Assembly (NCBI RefSeq): GCF_030464365.1
Contig: NZ_VCYI01000003.1
Span: forward strand, 1-64,000
Direction: 5' to 3'
DNA length: 64,000 bases
DNA from: Methanoculleus methanifontis
GTDB lineage: Archaea; Halobacteriota; Methanomicrobia; Methanomicrobiales; Methanoculleaceae
How positions within the stretch are numbered: position 1 is the first letter of the stretch; every line of letters begins with the position of its first letter. Position numbers and translations under genes: made by a program. The notes beneath the pieces were generated by a model. That model was not told the origin of the DNA. It saw only the letters and a program-made list of their open reading frames with translations, and did no database searches. Below are positions 24,584-34,403 of this stretch, piece after piece.

Positions 24584-26890
24584 TCATCCCTGGATCTCTC
24601 CCTCACGGCGATGGGTCAGGCGCCGGACTATCTTGAGAAAATCTTCTGCCTCAAAGTTCTTCTTGACGATATATGCATCCGCCCCGACCGCCTTTCCCCG
24701 TTCCCGGTCCTCGGGCGAATCGAGCGAAGTGACCAGCGCCACCCGGATCCCGGCAAGTTGTCCACCTTCGGCCCGTATCTTCTCGGTGAGCGTGAAACCG
24801 TTCATCCGGGGCATATCGACATCCGAAACGACCATATCAAACTCATGCTGCTTAAGCCTTGCGAATGCGTCGATCCCGTTAGAAGCGGTCTCAACACGAT
24901 ATCCTGCCCCTTCGAGAACGCTCCGTAGCAGGGCACGTGACGTAACCGAGTCCTCGACAACCAGGATCCGCCGCTCTGCCTCCCATGGGAGTGCTGATGT
25001 CGATACCGACCGCTCCGCCTGCATAGCGTCCTGGATCAGTTCGAGGGGATCGAGCACGAGTGCCAGACGTCCGTCCCCGAGGATCACGGCTCCGTCGATC
25101 CTCCGCACGGAGGTGAGCTGACTGCCGAGTGGTCGGACGACGATCTCCTGCACCCGGATCACCTCGTCGACCATACACGCGATCTGCCCGGCCCCGTATG
25201 CGATGATGACGAGGGGTTTCGGCCGTTCTTCCGCCATGACGGGGTCGGACGGGGGGATGCCCAGGGCATCGCTGAGCCGGATGACCTCGATCGTCTCCCC
25301 TGAGAGCCGGATCGTCGGCCGGCCCCTGGAGATGGTCAGGGAGTCCGGGCGAACCCGGAGAACCTGCTTCACCTGCTGCATCGGGAGGACATATACCTGC
25401 CGTTCAGAACGAACAAGCAGCCCGCGGAGGGTGGCCATCCTCACCGGGACGGTCAGGGTGATCGCCGTCCCCTTCCCGACGGCCGAGGAGACCGTCACCT
25501 CCCCCCCGAGACGGGAGACAGTGTCTTCCACGATTGCAAGCCCGAGCCCCCTCCCCGAGAGGTCGGTGACGATCCGGCTCGTGGTCATCCCCGAGCGGAA
25601 GATGAGCCAGATCGCCTCGCTGTCCGTGAGGCTTGCGTCCTCCTCGGGCGTGATCACCCCGTTCTCGACGGCGGTCCTCCGGATCGCTCTGCTCTCGATG
25701 CCGGCACCATCGTCGGCCACCTCGATGCCGACCCTGCTCCCCGACCGGGGGAAGACCCGGATCCGCACGGAACCGGTGGCGGATTTTTGCTCTGCTCTCC
25801 TGACCTCCGGGCTCTCGATGCCGTGATCGATGCTGTTCCTGATGAGGTGCATGACCGGCCCCTTCAACGCATCGAGGATACGGCGGTCGACTTCGATCTC
25901 TCCGCCCTCGATCGTGAGGTCGACCGATTTCCCCGAGGTGCGGGAGAACTCTCTCACGAACGCGGAGAGCGGGGCAAATGTGGTTGAAGCCGGGAGCAGT
26001 GCGGCGTCGTGGATGAGGTCGGAGATCTCAGAGGTGCTCGTCTCGAGCGCCGACCGGTCGATCTCCATGAAACGCAGGTGCGTGACGAGGTCGTGCTGCA
26101 GGTTGGTTACGAACTCGCGGTTGTAATCCAGGAACTCGACCGCCCGCTGGAACGGCAGGACGAGATCGGGGGGAATCGCCGCCTTCTCTTCCCCGAAGGC
26201 CTTCCTGCGGATCATCTGCAGGTCGTTTAACGCCTGGGAGTGGTTCCACTGCCAGAGGGAGAAACGGGTCATCATCTCCTCGAGCTCGCGTATCCTCTGC
26301 ATGATGAAGAGCCGGGTCGTGAGGAGGCTGTCGGCTCCGGCGGTGAGCCGGTCGAGCTTGTGGGCGGCAATCCGCACCGTGCTCCGGTCGGTCCCCTGCT
26401 CGCCGCCGTTATAACCTCCTGGCGCGCCGTAAGCGTGGTTCTCCCGGGGAGGCGAACCCTGTTCGGCCGGCTGATCGCCCGCAAAATCGCTCCGTTCCGT
26501 CTTTTCCCGGTCGGGGATGGCCCGGAGCGCCCCGTTAATCTCCGCCGGTGAGGTATCGGGCCGCTCTCCCTGGAGAAGACTCTTGATTACCGCCATTGTC
26601 CGGTGGAAGAGGTCGAAGTCGTCCACCCCCGGGACGAACTCGCCCCGCTTCACAAGAGAGAAGGCGGTCTCGAGGTTCTGGCAGATCGACTCGATCTCCC
26701 GGAAGTTGACCGCCCGTGCGGCACCTTTCAGGCTGTGGACCGTCCGGTAAACCCGCTCGAGCAGGTCGGGCGTCGGCCCGCTCTTCTCAAGCGCGATCAG
26801 CCCCTCGGTGATTGTTTCAAGGTACTCGTCCGCCTCCTCGCGGAACGTCTCGAGGAGACGGGCACGAAATACATCGTCCGATCCAGTCAT
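24584..26890 (-). CDS. cheA: CheA-type histidine kinase with C-terminal receiver
   Basis: 768 aa. Hpt domain with VHSLKGAARA (His52), dimerisation region, HATPase with RNSIDHG, ADDGAGI and GRGLGLAIV, a CheW-like domain (about 490-630) and a C-terminal REC domain (about 645-765) with Asp in SDVDMPRMNG. There is no clear CheY-binding P2 domain. This layout is that of hybrid CheA proteins in Wsp/Frz/Pil-type systems. It follows the MCP gene by 11 bp. Confidence 0.93.
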   Translation of the reverse strand: MTGSDDVFRARLLETFREEADEYLETITEGLIALEKSGPTPDLLERVYRTVHSLKGAARAVNFREIESICQNLETAFSLVKRGEFVPGVDDFDLFHRTMAVIKSLLQGERPDTSPAEINGALRAIPDREKTERSDFAGDQPAEQGSPPRENHAYGAPGGYNGGEQGTDRSTVRIAAHKLDRLTAGADSLLTTRLFIMQRIRELEEMMTRFSLWQWNHSQALNDLQMIRRKAFGEEKAAIPPDLVLPFQRAVEFLDYNREFVTNLQHDLVTHLRFMEIDRSALETSTSEISDLIHDAALLPASTTFAPLSAFVREFSRTSGKSVDLTIEGGEIEVDRRILDALKGPVMHLIRNSIDHGIESPEVRRAEQKSATGSVRIRVFPRSGSRVGIEVADDGAGIESRAIRRTAVENGVITPEEDASLTDSEAIWLIFRSGMTTSRIVTDLSGRGLGLAIVEDTVSRLGGEVTVSSAVGKGTAITLTVPVRMATLRGLLVRSERQVYVLPMQQVKQVLRVRPDSLTISRGRPTIRLSGETIEVIRLSDALGIPPSDPVMAEERPKPLVIIAYGAGQIACMVDEVIRVQEIVVRPLGSQLTSVRRIDGAVILGDGRLALVLDPLELIQDAMQAERSVSTSALPWEAERRILVVEDSVTSRALLRSVLEGAGYRVETASNGIDAFARLKQHEFDMVVSDVDMPRMNGFTLTEKIRAEGGQLAGIRVALVTSLDSPEDRERGKAVGADAYIVKKNFEAEDFLKIVRRLTHRREGEIQG

Positions 26891-26901
26891 GGCAAGTCGT
26901 G

Positions 26902-29283
26902 CTAGACCCGGTACTGCTGGGTGATCCTCTTTAAGCGAGCACCGAGCTCGTGCAGATCCTCGGCGGTCTTCTCCGCCTTATGGGTGGTCTCGAGGTTCTT
27001 CTGCGCCGCGTCCCGGATGTTCTCCATTGCGCTCGAGATCTGGTCTATACCTGAGGCCTGCGTCTGGATCGAGGAAGCGATCTCGATGACCTCCTGCGAG
27101 GTGTCTGCTATCGACTGGGTGAGCACCTCGATAACCTCCTGTGCGTTGCTCGTCAGCTGGGCCGCATCCGCGACGGATCGGATCCCCTGCTCGGTCGAGG
27201 TCGCGGTCGAGGAGACCCCCTGCTGGATATCCGTGAGGATAGCCCGGATGTTCGAGGTCGCTTTCTTCGACTGCTCGGCGAGGTTATGGATCTCGTTTGC
27301 GACGACGGCAAACCCTTTCCCGAACTCTCCGGCCTTCGCGGCTTCGATGGAGGCGTTCACCGCGAGCAGGTTGGACTGTTCGGAGATGTCGGTCACGGTC
27401 GCGATGATCTCGCCGACGGCCTGGCTCTGCTCAGAGAGCCGGATGACGTTCATCCGGACGACATCCATCTCCCGCTGGATCTGGTTCATACCTTCAAGGG
27501 TCTCGCGCACGGACTTCTGGCCGCCCTTCGAGACTTCCAGCGCCCGCATTGCCTTCTCGGAGACTCCTTTCGTCTTCTGATTCACGAGTTCGGTCTTCTT
27601 CCTGACGCTCTCGACCGAGTCCGAGGTCTCGTTCACCGTCGTAGCGGTCTGGGAACTGGCTGCGGCAAGTTGGGTCGTGACCGCCAGGATCTCGTTTGAA
27701 GCGAGCGAGAGAACCGAGACACCCTCATAGAGTTCCTCGCTGATCAGTTTCATCAACCGCGAGAGTTCGATCCCGATGGTGTTGAGGGCGTCGCGGTAGG
27801 CGACGAACTCCCCGGCGACCGGGATATTCTCGTCGAACCGGGCGGTGAAGTCGCCGGATGCGTAGAATCGCGCAAGCCGCATCGCCTCGTTCACCGGCTC
27901 GGTGATCGACTCGAGGGTCTTGTTGAACCCGGCGATGATCATCCGGTAGCCGCCGCGGAACGCTTTCTCGTCCCCGCGGATGGAGAGATCGCCCGCACGG
28001 GCGGCGTCGGTAAGTTTGAGCGTCTCTTTGTGGAGGTGGTCGAGTGACTGGACCATCATCGCGAGCGCGGGACGGATCTCGTCGCCTTCGTCGGCGACCG
28101 GGAACTCCTGGACATACTCGCCGAGAGCGATCTTTTTGAGGTTCCCGACGACGTTCTCCTGGAGATCGCCGGCGAACTCGTCCATCGTCCTGGCCATGAC
28201 TCCGATCTCGTCCTGGCGCCTGATGTTGAGCCGGGCGGAGAGGTGGCCGCTACGGAGCTCTTTGAGCATCAGGACGACCTGCTGCAGGGGATCGGCGATC
28301 GAGCGGCCGAAGAGGATGGCGATCGCAACGCCGATGGCGATGGAGGCAAGGACGACGAAGACGATCGTGTTCCTGATGGTGTCTATCGGCCCGGTGAAGT
28401 CGGAGAGCTCGGCACGCGAGACGATGTGCCAGTCGAGCGGTTCGAAGTAGGTGTAGGCGTCGATCATATCCGTTCCGTCGACCTGGTGGCGGATGATGCC
28501 GACCTTATCCTCGATCATCTCCTGGATATAGTCCTCGTCGGCCTTGCTCTCCCCCTCCTGGGATGGGTGTATGAGCAGCTGGCCGTTGCTATCGACGACG
28601 AACATGTAGCCGTTTTTGCCGATGACCGTCTCTTTAAGGCTCGACTTGACGACGTCGAGCGTCTCCTGCTCCTCGGTTCCGACGAAGAGAACCCCAATGA
28701 TGTTTCCGCGGCTGTCCTTTATCGGTTCGTACGCGGTGACGTAGCGCTTGCCGAAAAGGTCACGGCTCCCGTAGTAGGTCTCCCCCTGGTTCACCACGAC
28801 GTCGTAGACGTTCTGGGTCAGCTCGGTCCCGACCGCTCTCGTCCCGTCGGTTCCGATAACGTTTGTAGAGACCCTGATGGCATGGTCGTCGTAGACCTGG
28901 AAGACCGTCGCCGCCCCACCGACCAGGGACTGCACCTGGTCGACGATCTCGAAGTTGTCGTTGATGGTGTACGGGTTGCCGTTACCGTCCACCAGGGCCA
29001 ATTTCCCGTCTATGACCTCCGGGGTTCCCCGGGCGTAGAAGTTCTCCCGGAGGACGTTGAGATCGCTGTTCACCTTATTGCGGGTGAGTTTGTAGACGTC
29101 GTTGGTCCATCCCCGCGCGTCATGCACCTGTGTCTCGAGCAGCGTCTCGATCTGGTCGTTAATCACACCGCTCGAGCTGGTATACGCCACTATCCCGAGC
29201 ATAAGCGTCGGGATGATCGCCAGAAACAGGCATATGACGAGGATCTTCGTCCCGACTTTCATGTCTGAAAAAAATGTGAGCAT
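26902..29283 (-). CDS. Methyl-accepting chemotaxis protein
   Basis: About 793 aa from the ATG at 29283. It has TM1 (about 13-35), a large extracellular Cache-type sensor domain (about 36-300), TM2 (about 310-335), a HAMP domain, further HAMP-like linker repeats and a long signalling coiled coil with the conserved tip [15 protein letters not shown]. The ATG at 29334 is 6 bp from a TATA box (29341-29350), so the internal start is preferred. It should sense an extracellular small molecule and drive the CheA kinase. Confidence 0.93.
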   Translation of the reverse strand: MLTFFSDMKVGTKILVICLFLAIIPTLMLGIVAYTSSSGVINDQIETLLETQVHDARGWTNDVYKLTRNKVNSDLNVLRENFYARGTPEVIDGKLALVDGNGNPYTINDNFEIVDQVQSLVGGAATVFQVYDDHAIRVSTNVIGTDGTRAVGTELTQNVYDVVVNQGETYYGSRDLFGKRYVTAYEPIKDSRGNIIGVLFVGTEEQETLDVVKSSLKETVIGKNGYMFVVDSNGQLLIHPSQEGESKADEDYIQEMIEDKVGIIRHQVDGTDMIDAYTYFEPLDWHIVSRAELSDFTGPIDTIRNTIVFVVLASIAIGVAIAILFGRSIADPLQQVVLMLKELRSGHLSARLNIRRQDEIGVMARTMDEFAGDLQENVVGNLKKIALGEYVQEFPVADEGDEIRPALAMMVQSLDHLHKETLKLTDAARAGDLSIRGDEKAFRGGYRMIIAGFNKTLESITEPVNEAMRLARFYASGDFTARFDENIPVAGEFVAYRDALNTIGIELSRLMKLISEELYEGVSVLSLASNEILAVTTQLAAASSQTATTVNETSDSVESVRKKTELVNQKTKGVSEKAMRALEVSKGGQKSVRETLEGMNQIQREMDVVRMNVIRLSEQSQAVGEIIATVTDISEQSNLLAVNASIEAAKAGEFGKGFAVVANEIHNLAEQSKKATSNIRAILTDIQQGVSSTATSTEQGIRSVADAAQLTSNAQEVIEVLTQSIADTSQEVIEIASSIQTQASGIDQISSAMENIRDAAQKNLETTHKAEKTAEDLHELGARLKRITQQYRV

Positions 29284-29340
29284 GCTACTTCCGTTCCACC
29301 CGCTCTTGTACGACGACTTAATAGATTGGTGCACACCCCG

Positions 29341-29350
29341 GGATAAATAA
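29341..29350 (-). promoter_or_regulatory. TATA box before the MCP gene
   Basis: Minus-strand TTATTTATCC, about 58-67 bp before the chosen MCP start. It suggests an internal promoter below the cheW gene. Confidence 0.45.
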
Positions 29351-29413
29351 TGATCTGTCTCGCGAATGGCGTTTAAAATCTGCCTTTTCCCTTAATGGGT
29401 GGATAAAATCGGT

Positions 29414-30394
29414 TTATTTTCTTGTCTGGCCGATCATCATCGCGGGGTCGGCGAGGATCGCCGCCGCATCGAGGACGAGCACCGATCCTTCCGTGACACC
29501 CAGAAGATAACGCTGTTCGATCGGGGTCGTTTCAGGCTCTACAGGGGAGAACTGGTCGGTCGGTCGGATGTAGATGTCCGTGATATAATCCGCAAGAATT
29601 CCGAAGGTCACCGTTCCGTCGGAGAGGACGATGACCCGGTTGAGGTCGGTCAGGCCACGTTTCGGTATCGAGAAGAGTGCGCGGAGATCAACGACGGAGA
29701 TGATCTCCCCTCTGACGGCACAGATACCGACGATGAAGTCGGGCACCCCGGGAACCGGGGTGATCTCGTGCATGATGAAGACTTCGCGGATGTACTGCGT
29801 TTTGATGGCATACTCCTGGTCTGCGAGCCTGAACGTGAGGAGTTCTGAGAACGGTATCTCGCCTGTCTCCTCCTCCTCCGGCTGCGCGAACGCCCGTGCC
29901 CGTTCTGTGAGGACCTCACCGGCCTTTTCGGCGTCGTGAGGCGGTGTCCCCCCCCCGGTTCCGGCCGTGCCGGGCCGGAGGGGGTACTGCGCGGTCTCTT
30001 CTGCTGCAAGGAACGCGCCGAGGTCGTAGATGATGATCTTCCCGTCTTCGGTCAGCACCATGCCGGGAGGGGAGGAGGCGTCGGCTTCGGGCGGGAACTG
30101 GATCGGGCTCCCCTGCACCCCCTGCACCCCGTCCGCCCAGAGGGCCACGCATTCCCCGGAGAGGTGAGCGATGACGAGGACGTCGGTGGGGAGCGGAGGG
30201 CGGTCGGCAAGCCCGAGAAGTCTCCGGAGCGAGTAGACCGGGACGGTTCGGCCGCGCAGGTTCATGGTTCCCGCGCCCCCACGGCGTTTGCCGGTCGGCG
30301 GCTGGAGTTCCACCATGCCGACGACCTGCCGGGTCTCGGCAAGAGGGAGAGCGCAGGTCAGCCCCTCAACGGTGAAAAACAGAAGATGTGTCAT
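29414..30394 (-). CDS. cheW: Protein with two CheW domains
   Basis: 326 aa. The first CheW domain (about 1-135) includes GRTVPVYSLRRLLG; the second (about 180-320) includes EYAIKTQYIREVF, VPGVPDFIVGICAVRGEIISVVDLR. They are joined by a low-complexity acidic and Gly-rich linker. CheW couples receptors to CheA; a fused pair could bridge two receptors or kinases in an array. First gene of the chemosensory operon; the MCP gene follows after 130 bp. Confidence 0.9.
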   Translation of the reverse strand: MTHLLFFTVEGLTCALPLAETRQVVGMVELQPPTGKRRGGAGTMNLRGRTVPVYSLRRLLGLADRPPLPTDVLVIAHLSGECVALWADGVQGVQGSPIQFPPEADASSPPGMVLTEDGKIIIYDLGAFLAAEETAQYPLRPGTAGTGGGTPPHDAEKAGEVLTERARAFAQPEEEETGEIPFSELLTFRLADQEYAIKTQYIREVFIMHEITPVPGVPDFIVGICAVRGEIISVVDLRALFSIPKRGLTDLNRVIVLSDGTVTFGILADYITDIYIRPTDQFSPVEPETTPIEQRYLLGVTEGSVLVLDAAAILADPAMMIGQTRK

Positions 30395-30457
30395 GGCGGA
30401 TCATCGATGTTCGAAGGTTTGTCCGGAGCGATTAAAAGGTTAGGGGAGGTGCGCCGG

Positions 30458-31318
30458 TCAGGGCCCGAAGAGGTCGATCCCGGCGTTCGAGGTTTTGACG
30501 GTGACGGTCGGCCCCCCGCTGCCGAGTGTTCCCGAGACCGAGGTTCCCGTCGACTCTTCGAGCCGGAGCATAAGATCGTGAACCGTTATCCTGGCGTTCG
30601 AGGTGGTGGCGACCACCCGGGCGTCCAGATCCTCTGCGAACCTGAGCGTGATCCCGGCGTTGCTCGACGAAATCGTTACATCTTCCCGGACGGCGGGAAT
30701 CTCGGCGATGACTTCTCCGTTCGAGGTTGCGAGACCTGCGATACCCCCGCAGTCCTCCACCGTGATGGCGGCGTTGCTGGTCGTCGCGGTGACGTATCCT
30801 TCGGCCCCACGGATATCGATCCGGCCGTTCGAGGAGGTTGCCGTGAGATCCCCGCCGGGAGCGTCGTCGACGATCACCCGGCCGTTTGATGTCAGGAGTT
30901 CCGTCTCCTCGACCCGCACCCCCGAGAGTTCGATCCCGCCGTTCGAACTCTCGATCCTTCGCAGGACAACGGTCGGCGGCAGGGATATCGTGTAGTCGAC
31001 ACTCACCCGCGGGTTGAAACTGGTGTGCACCGTCTCTACCCTGAGGGGATCGCCCTCCGTCACCTCGATCCTGACCTTCTCGAGTTCGCCCCGGCCGTAG
31101 ACGGATCGCTTGACCGCCGTGATGCCGACGGCCTCCCCCTCGCGGACGTTCACGGCGACGTTTCCGTTGCGGTTGATCACGACGATACCGCTCTCCGGCT
31201 CCACCGTGACCGTCCGTTCGAACTGCTCGGTCTCCTCCGGGCCCGGCACCCCGGTGCATCCGGAAAGAGCGGTGGTGAGGACAGCGAGGGCCAGCACCGC
31301 GTATACGGTTGCCTGCAT
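30458..31318 (-). CDS. DUF4097-type beta-helix lipoprotein
   Basis: 286 aa. Signal peptide ending in the lipobox LSGC (Cys21), followed by a right-handed beta-repeat domain. The motif [TS]SN[GA]xI occurs at least seven times (SSNGGI, TSNGRV, SSNGRI, TSNAAI, TSNGEV, SSNAGI, TSNARI, TSNAGI). Proteins of this family sit on the outer face of the membrane; the function is unknown. A mobile element (31358-31650) lies about 31-40 bp upstream of its start codon and may replace or disturb the native promoter. Confidence 0.85.
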   Translation of the reverse strand: MQATVYAVLALAVLTTALSGCTGVPGPEETEQFERTVTVEPESGIVVINRNGNVAVNVREGEAVGITAVKRSVYGRGELEKVRIEVTEGDPLRVETVHTSFNPRVSVDYTISLPPTVVLRRIESSNGGIELSGVRVEETELLTSNGRVIVDDAPGGDLTATSSNGRIDIRGAEGYVTATTSNAAITVEDCGGIAGLATSNGEVIAEIPAVREDVTISSSNAGITLRFAEDLDARVVATTSNARITVHDLMLRLEESTGTSVSGTLGSGGPTVTVKTSNAGIDLFGP

Positions 31319-31357
31319 GGTCGTTCTCTCTGCTTCGATAGGAGATTACCCTTATGT

Positions 31358-31650
31358 CGGCTTTGTTGAAACCCTCTCCCGGAGGATGAATTATCTCCGG
31401 ATAATCCATGTCTCACCGACGCACGCGAAGGCGCGAAGAACGCGAAGTCTGGATGGGTATTGACTGTCTCCCTTCGCGGCTTCGCGGCTCGAAGCCTACG
31501 GCTTCTCACGCTCCCGTCCTGTGGACAGTCGCGGCTCGCACCTACGGTGCTCAAGCTCGCTGCGCTCGCACTTCGCGTGAGACCCACATCACCCGCCTCT
31601 ATCGGCAACCGAGTGTTATCCAGGGGTTGTGGAAAGCATTTCAACAGGGC
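31358..31650. mobile_element. 293-bp non-autonomous element with IS6-like ends and a direct target duplication
   Basis: Left end GGCTTTGTTGAAACCC (31359-31374); right end, complement of GGCCCTGTTGAAATGC (31636-31651). Directly repeated CCTTATGT flanks it (31350-31357 and 31651-31658), extending to 9 bp with one more C. Inside are CGCGAAGG and CTTCGCGG repeats, GAAGCC-TACG-GCTTC, GCACC-TAC-GGTGC and GCTCGC-TGC-GCTCGC hairpins. No coding frame is convincing. It fills the space between the DUF4097 gene and the ABC permease. Confidence 0.75.
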
Positions 31651-31652
31651 CC

Positions 31653-32489
31653 TTATGTTACTGCCGCTTGCTGGAACGTCCGGCGGGCAAGGAGATACAT
31701 CACCGCCGCAAAGACCGCCAGGTACGCGAACGATCCGAGAGCCTCAGCCGTGGAGGTGGTGTAGCGGGCGCCGACGGCAAAGAAATCACCTCCGAGAGCG
31801 AAGTAGCGGATCCCGGTGACCAGGTGGGTCAGGGGGTTGTAGATCGAGAGCGTCTGCAGAAACGCCGGGAACGCCTGGATCGGGTAGAGGGCGTTCGAGA
31901 CGAAGAAGAGCGGCAGGGTGAGGAGCGTCATGATCCCCTGCAGTCCTTCGGGGCTTTCGAGACGCATTGAGATGTTGGAGGAGAAGAGGAGGAACCCGAG
32001 CGAGAAGGCGCCGACGAACACGAATATCCCGAGGATCGAGAGGGCGATCCGGGAGGCGGAATACTCCGGGAAGAACTGCACCCCGAGGAGGAGACCGAAG
32101 GCCATGATGATGGATGCCTGGATGAACGATTTCGTCATCCCCGAGAGGCTGACCCCGAGCATGATGTGCGTCCGGGGCATGGGGCTTGCGAGCATCTCCC
32201 GCATCAACCCCCAGTTCTTATCGAAGAGGAGGCTCATCCCTCCAAACAGGCTCGTGAAGAGGGTCGTCATTGCGATCACCCCGGCGGCCATGAAGGTGAG
32301 GTAATCGACCGGGATGACGCCGGCCGGGGCCGGGATCGACGACGTGAACCGGTCGAGGTTCGAGGACATCGCGATGCCGAAGAACGCCATCCAGAGCGCC
32401 GGCTGCAGAAGCGACGAGAAGAGCTGCGTCCTGAACCTGACGAACCGGATCATCTCCCGCCAGTAGACGGTCAGGAACTCCCATGCCAT
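31653..32489 (-). CDS. ABC-2 type exporter permease
   Basis: 278 aa with about six membrane helices and the ABC-2 family pattern near the end (LTLPLFFVSNALYPIQAFPAFLQTLSIYNPLTHLVTGIRY). Pairs with the upstream ATPase as a DrrAB-like drug or lipid exporter. The ATG at 32489 gives a 4-bp gap from the ATPase; the ATG at 32510 would overlap it. Confidence 0.9.
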   Translation of the reverse strand: MAWEFLTVYWREMIRFVRFRTQLFSSLLQPALWMAFFGIAMSSNLDRFTSSIPAPAGVIPVDYLTFMAAGVIAMTTLFTSLFGGMSLLFDKNWGLMREMLASPMPRTHIMLGVSLSGMTKSFIQASIIMAFGLLLGVQFFPEYSASRIALSILGIFVFVGAFSLGFLLFSSNISMRLESPEGLQGIMTLLTLPLFFVSNALYPIQAFPAFLQTLSIYNPLTHLVTGIRYFALGGDFFAVGARYTTSTAEALGSFAYLAVFAAVMYLLARRTFQQAAVT

Positions 32490-32493
32490 GTGT

Positions 32494-33444
32494 TCATGCC
32501 CCCGTGTCACGCAGTTCTTTTCCCGTGTAATGGACGAAGACGTCGTCCATCGTCGGTTTCTTCAGGTTCACGTTCGAGATGGTTATCCCGGCGCCGCGCA
32601 CCCGTTCTATGATTCTTGGAAGGCAATGGCTCCCGTCGGTCGATATCGTGACCGAGAGGCCGCGGGGCGACTCCGTGATCGACCGGATCTCTTCGATCCC
32701 GCTGATGGCGTCCCTGGCCTTTCTGTCGTCTTCGGTCTCCAGGTAGACGACGTCCTCGCCGAGGGTGTTCTTCAGTTCGGCCGGGGTTCCGGAGACGACG
32801 ATCCTGCCGTGGTCGATGATGCTTATCCGGTCGGAGAGCATATCGGCCTCTTCCATGTAATGCGTCGTTAAGAATATCGTCGTCCCGGCCCCGTTCACCT
32901 GCCGGATATAGTCCCAGATCCGCATCCGCGTCTGGGGATCGAGCCCCTGCGTCGGTTCGTCCAGGAAGAGCACCTCCGGCCAGGTCATCAGGCCGCGTGC
33001 GATCTGGAGCCGCCGTTTCATGCCGCCGGAGAGGTTCTTCGTCCGTTCGTCCCGTTTGGACTCTAGTTCGACGATCCGGAGCAGGTCGTCGATTCGCCGC
33101 CGCCGTTCTTCCCGGGGGATGGTGTAGAGCCGGCCGTGGAACTCCATCGTCTCCCGGACGGTGAGGTCGCGGTCGAGCACGTCGTCCTGGAAGACAATGC
33201 CGATTGCCTTCCGGACCTTCCCGGGCTCCCGCGCGACGTCGTAGCCGGCCACCCGCACCGTACCCTTCTGGAGGGGGAGGAGCGTTGTCAGGATGTTGAT
33301 GGTGGTGCTCTTGCCGGCGCCGTTGGGGCCGAGGAACGAGAAGACTTCGCCTTTTTTGACGGTGAAACCGATGCCGCGAACCGCCGCAAAGTTGCCAAAC
33401 GTATGTTCGAGGTCACATACCTCGATGATATCGTCTCCTCCCAT
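32494..33444 (-). CDS. ABC exporter ATP-binding protein (DrrA-like)
   Basis: 316 aa. Walker A GPNGAGKST, signature LSGGMKRR, Walker B LFLDEPTQGLD and the H-loop THYMEEAD are all present, followed by the C-terminal extension typical of DrrA/NatA-type exporters. It powers the permease encoded 4 bp downstream. The TATA box at 33465-33477 implies a nearly leaderless transcript. Confidence 0.93.
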   Translation of the reverse strand: MGGDDIIEVCDLEHTFGNFAAVRGIGFTVKKGEVFSFLGPNGAGKSTTINILTTLLPLQKGTVRVAGYDVAREPGKVRKAIGIVFQDDVLDRDLTVRETMEFHGRLYTIPREERRRRIDDLLRIVELESKRDERTKNLSGGMKRRLQIARGLMTWPEVLFLDEPTQGLDPQTRMRIWDYIRQVNGAGTTIFLTTHYMEEADMLSDRISIIDHGRIVVSGTPAELKNTLGEDVVYLETEDDRKARDAISGIEEIRSITESPRGLSVTISTDGSHCLPRIIERVRGAGITISNVNLKKPTMDDVFVHYTGKELRDTGA

Positions 33445-33464
33445 CGATCGCCACTCGCTCCCGC

Positions 33465-33477
33465 GCTTTTATACTCC
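33465..33477 (-). promoter_or_regulatory. TATA box of the ABC exporter operon
   Basis: Minus-strand GGAGTATAAAAGC, a strong archaeal TATA box centred about 28 bp upstream of the start codon at 33444. Confidence 0.65.
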
Positions 33478-33790
33478 ATGCACGGTACCGTCATATCTCC
33501 TTTTCCCTCCCGGGATACGCGAGCCCGTGCGCGGACTCGCGCGATCCCCCCCTTCTCTTCCCGTTGCGTCCCCGGGGTACCGGGCGGGGCGGCAAATGCA
33601 TCCCGGGGCACCTTCGGCAGCCGGGCCGGATGGATATCCTGAAATACCAGAACCGGCTCTCCATCCTCGGAGACGGCATGTCCGGCAGGTGTTTGCTGAC
33701 CTATAATGGCGACGAGCGGGCCCGCTGCGCGTATAGGCTCGCTCCCGGGGCCGGCGTGCCTGAGCGTGAAGAGCGGGCGGGAGGAGAACG
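33478..33790. other. Intergenic region without a convincing gene
   Basis: Between divergent genes. A 54-codon frame from an ATG near 33630 ends in an ATGA overlap with the next gene at 33791, but its composition is irregular and it is not recognised. TATAAT near 33700 could serve the downstream gene. Confidence 0.4.
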
Positions 33791-34279
33791 ATGATCCCGC
33801 GGTTCTGGCCGCTCCTTCTTCTCGCGGCGCTGGCTCTCGCCGTTCCGGCGGGTGCGCTCGTGGTCGAGAACGCCGACCTGACCCCGGCGGAGGTGAACCT
33901 CCTCTTTGCGATGCGGGAGTATACCCTGACCTACAACGAGTACGCCGACCGGTTGCCGGGATGGGTGACCGGACCGTTCGCGGACGAGAAGGTCAACCTC
34001 TACGTCACATCCCCCGACGGTGTGCTGGTCATGGGGATCACGTTTCACGAAAAAAAGGTCGTCCAGTTCGACGCAAAGGGCTGCCCGGACCCGTTCGTCA
34101 CGGTGACCGCCGACGCCGCGACGGTGGAGGAGGTCATGGTCTCCGACCGGCCGTTCGACACCTTCCGTGAGGCGATGCAAAACGGCACGGCCACGATCGA
34201 AGGGGACAACCTTCTCGGCACGCTGCGGACGGGGATGGTCCGGTTCGGGCTCTGGGCGATGGATCTCATCGGGTTGTGA
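33791..34279 (+). CDS. Secreted protein of unknown function, SCP2-like tail
   Basis: 162 aa. A clear signal peptide (LLLLAALALAVPAGALV) precedes a domain of about 135 residues. The segment DPFVTVTADAATVEEVM...FREAMQNGTATIEGDNLLGTLRTGM resembles the lipid-binding SCP-2 fold in pattern (NGTATIEGD), but this is weak. It may be an exported small-molecule or lipid binder. A T-run at 34294-34300 follows. Confidence 0.7.
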   Translation: MIPRFWPLLLLAALALAVPAGALVVENADLTPAEVNLLFAMREYTLTYNEYADRLPGWVTGPFADEKVNLYVTSPDGVLVMGITFHEKKVVQFDAKGCPDPFVTVTADAATVEEVMVSDRPFDTFREAMQNGTATIEGDNLLGTLRTGMVRFGLWAMDLIGL

Positions 34280-34293
34280 TGCCCTCTTTCGCG

Positions 34294-34300
34294 TTTTTTT
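34294..34300 (+). terminator. T7 run after secreted-protein gene
   Basis: Seven T residues 15 bp after the stop codon. Confidence 0.4.
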
Positions 34301-34403
34301 CGAACTCTGTCCCGCCGGAACGTCGTTCCTGAACCGCGCAGGCTAACGGTGCAGTCTCAAGCGGAAAGAAGAAGGGGTCGTTCCGGCTCGTATTCGGAGA
34401 ACC

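Noticed and set aside
31653-33444. ABC exporter as part of a defence or antibiotic island
   Set aside because: Only a generic DrrAB-like pair is present, with no biosynthetic or immunity genes beside it.
33564-33794. 76-aa plus-strand frame ending in an ATGA overlap with the secreted-protein gene
   Set aside because: The overlap is suggestive but the sequence is low in coding character, lacks a ribosome site and is not recognised.
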